Assembly (NCBI GenBank): GCA_022925895.1
Contig: JAKSYS010000439.1
Location: 1-52,503 of the forward strand
From: Fragilaria crotonensis
Taxonomy: Eukaryota > Bacillariophyta > Fragilariophyceae > Fragilariales > Fragilariaceae
Direction: 5' to 3'
DNA length: 52,503 bases
Both the position numbers and the translations under genes were made by a program. The notes beneath the pieces were generated by a model. It was not told where the DNA came from and ran no database searches. It was given only the letters and a program-made list of their open reading frames with translations. Numbering within the stretch: position 1 is the first letter of the stretch; every line of letters begins with the position of its first letter. Shown in pieces: positions 20,401-28,333 of the stretch.

Positions 20401-22332
20401 CTATGGCATCAACGTCTCGGTCACCTCAACTTCCGACGACTGTCCGAGCTTCATCGTCATACTCGCGGCCTGCCAGCGCTTCCCATGCCCGATATCACCG
20501 ACAATTGCGCCGTTTGTCTTGCTGCCAAACTCCGCAAAGCTCCTCGTGGCTCTATATCCATCATGGTTGCAATGCACTGCCTCCAAGGGCTCTCTATTGA
20601 CTTCGCGTTCATGGTTCAGAAGAGTTCCGACTCTGTACGCTTCGATACCCTCGTGGGCCTCAATGGTGAAACATGCTACGTTCTGCTCACTGATCACTTC
20701 AGTGGGCGTATCTATGGTCGCGCTTTCGCAACCAAAGCTCCACCTGTTGATTGGATAAACCGCTGGCTCGCCAATAATACCCCGGATTGTCTCGGCAAAT
20801 ATGTTCGCATGGACGGTGGTGGTGAACTCGGCAAATGCCACGAGATTCGAGAGACGTTCGCAAATTTTGGATACCAAGTTCAGCTCACTGGTCCGGATTC
20901 CTCTCACCAGAATGGCCCAGGAGAGCGCCCCCATCAAACTATTGGGAACGCACTTCGCGCTATGTTATCTGGCGCGGCTCTACGTCCTGCTTTCTGGCCA
21001 TATGCGTTTTATCACTATGTCCGCTTGTACAACTTTGTACCCCGCGGCTCACGTCCTTCCAGTCCCCATGAGATGTGCGGTGGTGAACTCCCCGATTTAT
21101 CCAAACTTCGTACGTTCGGATGCCGTGTTCATGTACGCCCTACCACAGCTCGCTATGGTCGTGTTGTTCCCAATTCGCGCCTCGGTATTTTTCTGGGATA
21201 CTCCCGTACTCTGAAAGTCCTCTACAATTATGACTTGCACAGTGCCGTTGTCAAAACTGCCACTCATGCGCGTTTTGATGAAGTTATGAATGACCTTCAT
21301 ACCGATGCCCCGCCGGATGTCCTCGCACTCCGCCATCTCTCTCTCGACGGTTCCATTCCCGCCGAGCGTCCTGTTTTGTCCCCTTTGAATCTCGAGGTCA
21401 GCGATGATCCCTTCAATCGGTTGGACACCCTCACTCAACTCATTAAATGTGACCATCCCTCCCTTGGCTTTGACATCACGGCATGTCACATCCGCAAACG
21501 CGGATATGTCTCCGGCATCGTCGCCAGTTCTACGCCGGCGGCTCGCATTCGCAACGTCCGTCGCAAATATATTGGTGCCTTCATCGTTTCCCTGAATGAT
21601 ACCCCGGTCTTTTCCTGCGACTCGATTGTCACCGCGTTGATGTCCGCGGCCGCCTCCGACGCCCCGTCTGTCACCATCGTGTTTGCTCCCGAACGTTACA
21701 TCCCTGTTCACAATCGCCCACGCGACGACCCGATCCATCTTTCAGTTGACCAGCTGTCCGTCATCCACTCTCTGCGTTCGACCATTCTCGACCCCCCTCT
21801 TCATGTCCCCATCCCAGCAGCACCGGAGCCCGGGTATGCTACCATTCATGAGCCCATGTCACATGACCAGATTCTCATCATGATGCGTTCTCTTAATACT
21901 ACTGTGTTTGGGACCACGGAAGAGCAAGCGCTTGGTGGATTCACTCGTCGTAAACTCAAACGACTCTCCAACTGGAACGACTGGCTCCAAGCGGAATCGA
22001 AACAACTCGACTCCATGGCGAAACAAGAAATGTATGGCTCCCCGGTTCATCCGCCTCCCGGTGCCATCATCCTTCGACAACAAGGAAGGCACGCAACTGT
22101 TGTGACGGATCTCCTCGCGCAGCACCCAAATCGAAACTTGCCAACACATACTCGTCATGCATCGAGCAACCGATTATGCGTCTCTTCTTTGCCCTGTGCG
22201 CCAACGAAGGATATCTCATCATCAAAGTTGACGCTACGAACGCCTACGCCAACTCACCTCCGCCGGACCAACCAACCTTCGTTTATATCGATGAACAATA
22301 CGCCGACTGGTACGCGACAACTTATGGAATAG
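17467..22332 (+). CDS. Copia-1 gag-protease-integrase polyprotein (pol truncated)
   Basis: ATG at 17467; open for 1621 codons, of which those up to about 22080 are the genuine product. Gag ends in a zinc knuckle at about residue 575 (CLGCQQPGHTLTDC, C-x2-C-x4-H-x4-C). An aspartic protease has its active site at about 758 (HADSGSMACTT). The integrase has its HHCC region at about 980 (HQRLGHL...CAVC), D at 1043 (SIDFAF), D at 1114 (RMDGGGEL) and E at 1152 (GPGERPHQT). The reading frame then loses about 35 bp relative to Copia-2, just before the reverse transcriptase, and the remaining tail to 22332 is out of frame. Gag and integrase could still be made; reverse transcriptase could not. Confidence 0.85.
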   Translation: MLVFEESNHEDDFVILTVVDIDDCPIAELPLTEIYDVTTSLLKDDYLDTLRKYITQQLEDTTWLEDQSVSPLFDAGFATFHRRANGDILSLRKPALLRVIRQTLRGRPNALEPVSIPILIRFMVPESGLPNREHRSTTVPSMVGGRVESTSGNESAVGLSETRSQGVTDTVAPQVRAATDLQFGGSLAPLLDDPIDVNVENPTPAPAAGTHFRGLPVQLAPDDSQDSNNRREPQRRHVCVHDDSPEQRTLFQDRNTGTPRTHTTNLSGRTATSATTILRYGSESFEEYMQQFMSLRYKDFRKAAFQRFDSSCQDSFIHWYKLFCATCLQWGIWCPPYESVQEDNVHGSWWTLLPAASVRNQEAFMSSLLYVVLSAETVFPNGSREHSAIQGCSANAGYDAIYSLLRLHHPRLQSVIYTVTEIPRQRRSETFSVYLRRLHDFLARERIAGRNYTETEALDLSVRNLSTEWRSELRHLVERDRRTGRHEGVLPFHLSMSQLATSFMQYATEIGRDVTTSSTPSNARDRFPNSTPTIRRIETVPPKDEFLHGTDITLGDNEINLLVHAMSTNQANSAVCLGCQQPGHTLTDCNRFVDYIVAESLAQRHPQLRAQVASAHSQFRSRINNGRDARPRPSAVRSLTSSLDHDKVPIDPVDSNVLTLAEQEHDDLGYPHGYQVNAVRGSRIDLDNDDFEVCFSDADIRTCFIPSLQSPMFDSVNAPSLQLDNLSLENAPVDHDDFLLRRLVGTYDSEARAVYAHADSGSMACTTSDATLLYAYRPLLPHQTRIRLFDAGSHLHHPSGVGYLRVPAYRLPSQPPMTSSDAVVPTPCCLFVRTYHTETIPGVIISHCAIAKQLAAVSYSMTSLDNDTGFIRFPHRNPTALTFDTFVHLQPTHLRGGLTFTPALYIPTTAEQSAALPRSADRYVASAISTTSLAPLSLTFPTPVASLSLLHSLDRYPEFSSVTHDLLVGSLSRPALTLLWHQRLGHLNFRRLSELHRHTRGLPALPMPDITDNCAVCLAAKLRKAPRGSISIMVAMHCLQGLSIDFAFMVQKSSDSVRFDTLVGLNGETCYVLLTDHFSGRIYGRAFATKAPPVDWINRWLANNTPDCLGKYVRMDGGGELGKCHEIRETFANFGYQVQLTGPDSSHQNGPGERPHQTIGNALRAMLSGAALRPAFWPYAFYHYVRLYNFVPRGSRPSSPHEMCGGELPDLSKLRTFGCRVHVRPTTARYGRVVPNSRLGIFLGYSRTLKVLYNYDLHSAVVKTATHARFDEVMNDLHTDAPPDVLALRHLSLDGSIPAERPVLSPLNLEVSDDPFNRLDTLTQLIKCDHPSLGFDITACHIRKRGYVSGIVASSTPAARIRNVRRKYIGAFIVSLNDTPVFSCDSIVTALMSAAASDAPSVTIVFAPERYIPVHNRPRDDPIHLSVDQLSVIHSLRSTILDPPLHVPIPAAPEPGYATIHEPMSHDQILIMMRSLNTTVFGTTEEQALGGFTRRKLKRLSNWNDWLQAESKQLDSMAKQEMYGSPVHPPPGAIILRQQGRHATVVTDLLAQHPNRNLPTHTRHASSNRLCVSSLPCAPTKDISSSKLTLRTPTPTHLRRTNQPSFISMNNTPTGTRQLME

Positions 22333-23620
22333 ACATCTCTCGCGACCATGTGCTTCCAGTTCAACACGCACTACAAGGCCACCCGGAATCCGGCTCCTTA
22401 TGGGAACGTTTCCTCAATAAAGTCTTATCCCGACACGGATTCGTTTCAACGACGCATGAACGGAGCATCTACACCGGCAGTTTTGATGGGTTCAAGATGC
22501 TCATTTCGCGACAAGTGGATGATCTTGCCATCGGTTGCCTTAACGCCGATTCCATCCGCAAACTAGTGGCAATCATTTGCTCCGAAGACAAGATTGATCT
22601 CCGCGACGAAGGGGTACTTAGCTCGTTTAACGGTATCGACGTAAAACAGACCCGACAGTACATTCAGATAACGTGTGAATCCTATATTGATAAGTTCCTC
22701 ACACACTACGGATGGTCGTCCGCAGCATCAAACGAATCCAGCGCGAAGCCTATTGAACCTCTCTCGCTCTCGACGATCCCGCAACTCTGTACGCTAATGC
22801 TGACGCGAATACTTTGCAAGAGTTTGAGACCGCCGCCGGATTTGTATATCGAAGCGTTCTCGGAGCTGTTATCTACATCTATGTTGTGGCCCGGATCGAT
22901 ATTGGTTTTGCTGTCACTTTGCTCGCACGATTCTCAGATCACCCAAATAAGATTCATTTCGATTCTCTTCGACATCTCGCTCGGTATCTTTGAATGACGA
23001 AAGATTGGGGTCTCCTATATTGGCGACCGGCTCCTATCCTCTCTTTGCCTATGGGGACTTTTGTCGCTCTGACCTCCGACCCCGATCTACCAAGTTTTCC
23101 GCAACCGCTTTTGCCCACCACTCTCGCCGGATACGTCGATGCAGCCCACGCCACCGATTTGACGACTCGACGATCCATAACTGGTCTTGTGTTCATGCTC
23201 TGTGGCGGACCCATCGCGTACAAATCGAAGGTGCAGTCGACTGTATCCACCAGTTCTACCGAGGCTGATTTTATTGCTGCCGTTCATGCCGCCAAGATTG
23301 CGAAGTATCTCCGTTCTATCTTACATGAACTCGACTACACTCAATCCGGGCCAACAGTTTTATACGAGGACAACGAAGCCGCCATTCTTATGATCAACGC
23401 CAGTCGCCCAACTCCTCGAGCTCGCCACATCAACATTCAGCACTTTGCTATCCAAGAGTGGAAGTCGAATGGCGATATCATCCTTTGCCATATCCCCGGT
23501 ATTATCAACCCCGCGGACGCCCTCACTAAATCTGTGGGGTCAACGCTTCACTATCGCCACGTCCGCCGAATGATGGGACACTATGCCGTGCCCTGGTCCC
23601 TTCACGATGACAACGCCTAA
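22081..23620 (+). pseudogene. Copia-1 reverse transcriptase and RNase H, broken
   Basis: After the deletion the frame resumes as KARNCCDGSPRAAP and continues through RT motifs IKVDATNAYANSPP and RQVDDLAIGC (the YVDD-box position). A frame break near 22790 and a TGA replacing a CGA/CGT arginine codon at about 22992 precede the RNase H part (GYVDAAHATD, STSSTEADFIAA), which ends at 23620. The order and motifs match Copia-2 throughout. Confidence 0.85.
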
Positions 23621-23689
23621 GGTTCTTGTCGATCCTCGATATGTGAATGCACTCCTGTGTACTCATTGTTTGCCTTTGTGGATGCATAC

Positions 23690-23701
23690 AATGGGGGAGT
23701 G
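23690..23701 (+). promoter_or_regulatory. Copia-1 polypurine tract
   Basis: AATGGGGGAGTG abuts the 3' LTR. The same sequence precedes the 3' LTR of Copia-2. It primes plus-strand DNA synthesis in LTR retrotransposons. Confidence 0.85.
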
Positions 23702-24097
23702 TGTCACTGCATTACATATCACACTACATGTCTGAAACGTCCGAGCATACTATGCTGCGTTGTACTAGCAACAATGACAGTATTAAAGTGCCGGCAGTTG
23801 GTTAGCTAGTCTAATCGGAGTACCTTATGTACTTCACACAACTCCTATTATAGCCTTTATTTGCCTCATCTGCATCTTTGCCGGTCGCCGACAATCGTAA
23901 GGGTACTGAGGCTATGTCGCTAGTAGCGACATACTCCGAGACAAGAGAGATCCGACCGAACGGTATTGCAGTTCCATCCAATTACACCATCGTGGTTTCA
24001 CCCGTTTTGTCTTGTGAATCCTTGTGACTCGCACGAACTCACGACACGTTGCTACTCCCGTGTGCGAATCGCGCTCGCTCTACTTTCTGTCGCGGCA
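23702..24097 (+). repeat. Copia-1 3' LTR
   Basis: 396 bp, TGTCACTGCATT to TCGCGGCA. It carries an extra block of about 60 bp (CGGAGTACC...CTTTATTT) absent from the 5' LTR. It lacks the TATATA segment and has a perfect 19-bp palindrome at 23914-23932 in that place. Confidence 0.9.
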
Positions 24098-24102
24098 AAT
24101 AG
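24098..24102. repeat. Target-site duplication of Copia-1, right
   Basis: AATAG; partner of 17026-17030. Confidence 0.9.
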
Positions 24103-24839
24103 CTATTGAATCTCAAAGCATCACGATTTCTGGCATTGATCACATTCTTCCAGTTATGGGAGGCATGAATGACTGCCTCTAATAGCTCAATTCTTTCCAA
24201 GACAATCCTTTCGACATCGCAATCCGACTCGTACAGCACGTCACATGGCGCAAAGAGACGCCTCGCATCACCAGATTGCCACCAATTGCCAGATGCATTC
24301 TGCTGCTGTGGAAACGTCTCCATTTCGTTCTCAACAACCACAACAGTAGTAGTATTGTCTTCTTGCATATTGCCTTCCTCCTCAGCAACTTGTGGTTCCG
24401 ACAATGCACTTTTCTGTCGCTTTCGTTGTGGCTCCTCCCTGCCGCTGTCCATTTCAAGTATCGGTCGTTGCAAACTTGTGACACCACGCCGATCAGAAAG
24501 CAACCGAGTCAACACACAGTCCTGCTCCCACGACGTAGATTTACCATTAGAGGGTGTTGATGGGACCTCGCCAACACTTGAAGTCACCCAGAAAAAATGC
24601 CTCCGCTTCTGAATTTGAAAGGAATGTCGGAATACATTGACGTTCAGTCCACCTGGAATTTCGATTTTATTTGGCTGCAAGCTTGTTAGAGGTAGGGCCT
24701 TGTTCATTGCTCTTATCATTGATGCATAACTGAACTTGATATCATCTCCAACATTGCACTTCATGTGCATGTACACATGAAGCTGTTCTGCTGGCAACCA
24801 TCTTCCATGGAGAACCTTGTCGCTGAAAACCACGCGCAC
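24098..24839 (-). pseudogene. DDE transposase, N-terminal part (split by Copia-1)
   Basis: The minus-strand frame from 24839 ends at Copia-1 with NARNRDALRFNSY. Dropping Copia-1 and one AATAG copy, the next residues are SKGDVFSLRFRSMY at 17030, in frame. The part is about 247 residues: an ordered start (DKVLHGRWLPAEQLHVYMH), a basic PQRKRQKS stretch that could be a nuclear signal, and an acidic Gln/Val-rich linker. The open frame has no good ATG. TTTTCAG at about 24821-24827 (minus) looks like a 3' splice site, so a short 5' exon may lie upstream. Confidence 0.7.
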
Positions 24840-25284
24840 ACATGAAATGATAAATGACGAAGAATTCAGTTTGCCGTGTGGGCGAAGAGCGAAGAGTGTG
24901 ATCGCTTGTAGTGCTCATGGTTGTCAAAAGGAGCTAATCACCCACACGGGAGGTTTGTTTGATCACAAGATAATCAATGATGAATGTCATCGTCAATAAA
25001 GCATGCTGACATTCGACGTGATAGATGCATCGGTGGAGGGAGGAAACTAAAAAAATAGCATACCAGCTCTACGGAGGCTACCCTAATTTCTTCTATGCTG
25101 CACCCAGCCATAGTAAAACGATATCCGTACTGTTGTCTTCATCCGTAGAAACACCGTCATCAGTGCCAGTACGCTCCTTATCATCAACACCTTTGTCTTC
25201 ATATCTTTCACTCGCACAGAGCTCTCTGTTATCTGTTATCTACGACTACACGTAGTTGTGTGTTAAATGTGCACTGCGCATTAA
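24840..25284. other. Intergenic, upstream of the second duplicated block
   Basis: This may hold the first exon and end of the DDE transposon; no terminal inverted repeat could be matched to the 14.5-kb side. No gene is supported. Confidence 0.4.
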
Positions 25285-27510
25285 GATTTAATACATTGAG
25301 AACTACGAGGTTGTGAGTATACTACATCACACGTTCGAGAACGCAAGCAATTGTTATTCTTTCCATCATCATGGTTGTATTAACGTTTCGTCTCCCGTGT
25401 ATGGACGATTCGAGAATACGAGTGGTTCATTATCTTGCATATCATCTTGTAGGAGTGCTACCGGTTGTCTGACGGAGTTGATCTGATTCGACGGTCTGGG
25501 AGACCAATCGCATCAACGCTTCAACTCACATGGACTATCTTTCATTCCAGTAATATATAAATCTTGTTTCCGATGGAGAATAGTGGCAGTGCCGATGACG
25601 TTGCGAAGGATGCTGCACGTGATGGAATCCAGAAGCATGAGCTTGCTGAGGAATTATCATCAGATTTGCCAAGTACGGCCACGCCGTCATCGGCACCTTT
25701 TGCTTCCCCACCCTACGCTTCCTTATCGTCGCCATCCGCAGCAAAGGCTGATGATCGTGAGATTGCTGATGGTGCTGGTCGTGTCGGTGATACCAAGAAC
25801 TTGGAACATGCACTACCGACTGACCCAAGAATGCAATTACCCGCCGGGTTAGGAATGGTAGACTCGATGGGAAGGCCTCCGGTTGTTTATGCAAGCAACG
25901 ACGGTGTTGGTCCCGGAGCCTTTCCCGTAGTACCGTCATTTCGCAACACTGCAACAAGTCGAACAGTCAGGTCTCCCATTGGTTCGTATGATTCCCCGAG
26001 AGAATTTATCGATGAAGAGTCCGATCAGGGAGATGGAGTGCCAAACTCCGCAGTTGCTGGAATTGGTTTGTATGCTGTGGAAGCCCAACGGGTACCAGAT
26101 GGAAATGAGGATGGAACGATGATCGTTGCGGAGGCCGAACACCTTAGAACGAAATGGTACCAACGTCGATGGATTTCTTTGGGCAGTATCTTGTGTGCGT
26201 GCGGTCTTATTATCGTTGTGGTGGTTGTACTCGTCGTCCGACCACAATCTGCATCTAGCACTTCGTCCTTGACGTCGCCCACCCCAGCACCGACCTCCTT
26301 GACGCCGGAGCTTATTGCCTGCAACTTTCTTTTCTTTCTTAACATGACAAAGTGTCGATCGACATTTGTGTTTGACTCTGATAATGGCGACAAAACGACT
26401 GGTTCCACAATTCCCAGTGAGATTGGACTCTTGACGCAGTTGACGTATGTGGATTTCTACGACAATGCGTTGACATCCACAATTCCCAGTGAGATCGGAC
26501 TCTTGACCCAGTTGACGCGTTTGTCTTTCGCCGTCAATTCATTGACATCTACAATTCCGAGTGAGATTGGACGCATGACGAAGTTGACGCTTTTGTATTT
26601 CAACTACAATCAGTTGACTTCGACGATTCCCAGTGAGATTGGACTCTTGACACAGTTGAAGGAAATGTATTTCTACGACAATTCGTTGACTTCCACCATT
26701 TCCAGTGAGATTGGACTCTTGACACAGTTGACGGGGTTGGCTTTCGGAGGCAATCAGTTGACTTCCACAATTCCCAGTGAGATGGGGCTCTTGACAAAGT
26801 TGGAGAGGTTGTCTTTCTCCATCAATTCGTTGACTTCCACAATTCCCAGTGAGATGGGACTCTTGACACGGTTGACGTATTTGGATATCTCAAGGAATGC
26901 ATTGACTTCCACAATTCCCAGTGAGATCGGACTCTTGACACAGTTGACGGGGTTGGTTTTCGGAGGCAATCAGTTGACTTCCACAATTCCCAGTGAGATT
27001 GTACTCTTGACGCAGTTGACGTACTTGGATTTCTACAGCAATTCCTTGACATCCGCTATTCCAAGTGAGATTGGTCTCTTGACAAAGTTGGAAGTGTTGG
27101 CTTTCAACAACAATACATTGACTGGTACAATTCCGTCATCCCTCTGCTCACTCCCTTCTCCCCCCTACATCTTCATCGACTGTGGTGAAATCACATGTGC
27201 TTCAGGTTGTTGCACGGATGATCTTACTTCATCATCCTGCGTCTAAAGTGAAAGAATGAATGGATGAAGGCAGCAAGGAAAAAGGCACAGGAGACGGGTC
27301 GTGTTTGCGGATGGTCGAGTTTGACTTTTGAGGGATCGGTGGAAGCATGGAATGGTGGGATCGGTCGGATGGATTTTGGCGGCGGATGGTTTCATGTGTG
27401 ATGGGATTCGTGTTTGTGTGGAGAGTTGATAGCGAGAGAGAAAACAATGAAGGATGCGTGTACTGGGTACTGAATATCTTGTACACTACTGTGAGTACAT
27501 GTCCTTGCTT
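25285..27510 (+). repeat. Segmental duplication, copy 2 (contains LRR gene 2)
   Basis: Homologous to 11247-13330. The ~100 bp before the start codon are nearly identical between the copies, while the 3' flank has several indels. The boundaries are approximate. Confidence 0.8.
25573..27246 (+). CDS. Membrane-anchored leucine-rich-repeat protein 2
   Basis: ATG at 25573, 557 aa. The cytoplasmic N-terminus of about 190 residues is almost identical to LRR protein 1. The transmembrane segment at about 200-222 (LGSILCACGLIIVVVVVLVV) and linker are similar with more changes. The LRR array has ten full 24-residue repeats plus the terminal GTIPSSLCSLP, two more than protein 1. Framework residues (STIPSEIGLLTQLT, N, LT) are fixed, while the x positions of LxxLxFxxN differ between nearly all repeats and between the genes. 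The C-terminus is CGEITCASGCCTDD...C. A role as a surface or endomembrane recognition protein is inferred. Confidence 0.85.
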   Translation: MENSGSADDVAKDAARDGIQKHELAEELSSDLPSTATPSSAPFASPPYASLSSPSAAKADDREIADGAGRVGDTKNLEHALPTDPRMQLPAGLGMVDSMGRPPVVYASNDGVGPGAFPVVPSFRNTATSRTVRSPIGSYDSPREFIDEESDQGDGVPNSAVAGIGLYAVEAQRVPDGNEDGTMIVAEAEHLRTKWYQRRWISLGSILCACGLIIVVVVVLVVRPQSASSTSSLTSPTPAPTSLTPELIACNFLFFLNMTKCRSTFVFDSDNGDKTTGSTIPSEIGLLTQLTYVDFYDNALTSTIPSEIGLLTQLTRLSFAVNSLTSTIPSEIGRMTKLTLLYFNYNQLTSTIPSEIGLLTQLKEMYFYDNSLTSTISSEIGLLTQLTGLAFGGNQLTSTIPSEMGLLTKLERLSFSINSLTSTIPSEMGLLTRLTYLDISRNALTSTIPSEIGLLTQLTGLVFGGNQLTSTIPSEIVLLTQLTYLDFYSNSLTSAIPSEIGLLTKLEVLAFNNNTLTGTIPSSLCSLPSPPYIFIDCGEITCASGCCTDDLTSSSCV

Positions 27511-28333
27511 GTTTAGCGTGGGTGTAGGACGACGAGGTTACATGGATTACATTTAAATGGTTGAGATTTGTAATTAAGATGGTGTGACGTAATCCGGTTG
27601 TTACGTGTGACATGCGTTTGAATTTATCTACGGTGTGCAAGATCCCTTAGAATGGGAGAAGCACCTATGTACACAAATTTTGGAATGCTTGTTTACGAGT
27701 CAGGCTCGAACGTCTCGGATACTGACTTAGATTTTGTCCCTCCTTAAAAGTCATAAAATGCCCAGAACGTCTGTCACTCCGTCCTTCATCCACGTTGAAC
27801 TATGAACAGGGCACGGACGTAGACTCTTGTTTTGTTTGACTACTTACAGAAAAATGACAGAAATTTCGTTGTGCATGGCGGCCGGATTTGCAAGAGCTAA
27901 CGCCGAACGTGTTTGTCTATGCCCTGCTGCAAACACCGGCGCGCCTGCGGACAACATGTGCACCGTTGCCAATGTCCGTGAGTATTCTGATGCAGCAAAT
28001 GGGTTGGAGAGTAACGCTAAGGAAAAGGGGTTCGAACTGGATAAAAAATCCTCAACTATGTATGCTTTTACTTCATTCGTCCGGAGTGGTGATTTTACGT
28101 CCGGAGGGGGAATTTTCACGTCCGGAGGGATTTTTTACTTAAGAATTATCACGTCCGGAGTCGGGAGGTGGAAGACTCCATGAACCCTTCCTCCTAAAAA
28201 ATATGGCGCAACAATCCGCACGTATGTATAACCTGGTATCCTTGTTTTTGACTCTGTGGTGCATTTTTGGAGATATGCACTCGGCAATTGTGCCTTCATC
28301 ACGGCTGTTATCATATCAAATCGTATTGTTGAC
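27511..28333. other. Intergenic region before the Harbinger-type pair
   Basis: No convincing gene; a 110-codon open frame near 27854-28183 lacks recognisable features and runs through short repeats. It contains four copies of CGTCCGGAG at 28078-28160. It may hold the left end of the Harbinger-type transposon, but no terminal inverted repeat could be matched. Confidence 0.4.
28078..28166. repeat. Short tandem repeat of CGTCCGGAG units
   Basis: CGTCCGGAG starts at 28078, 28098, 28119 and 28152, with spacings of 20, 21 and 33 bp; the first three are separated by G-rich then TTTT spacers. The core TCCGGA is palindromic. It could be a binding-site array or a simple expansion. Confidence 0.7.

Larger units (their letters stand above)
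17031..24097 (+). mobile_element. Copia-1: full-length Ty1/copia (CoDi-like) LTR retrotransposon
   Basis: The element has TG...CA LTRs at both ends, a primer-binding site, a single gag-pol reading frame in the order gag, protease, integrase, reverse transcriptase, RNase H (the Ty1/copia order), a purine tract, and a 5-bp target duplication AATAG. The pol frame is broken by a roughly 35-bp deletion near 22080, a frame break near 22790 and an in-frame TGA at about 22992, so it is not autonomous. The two LTRs differ by about fifteen substitutions by eye and by larger indels, which makes it older than Copia-2. Confidence 0.92.
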
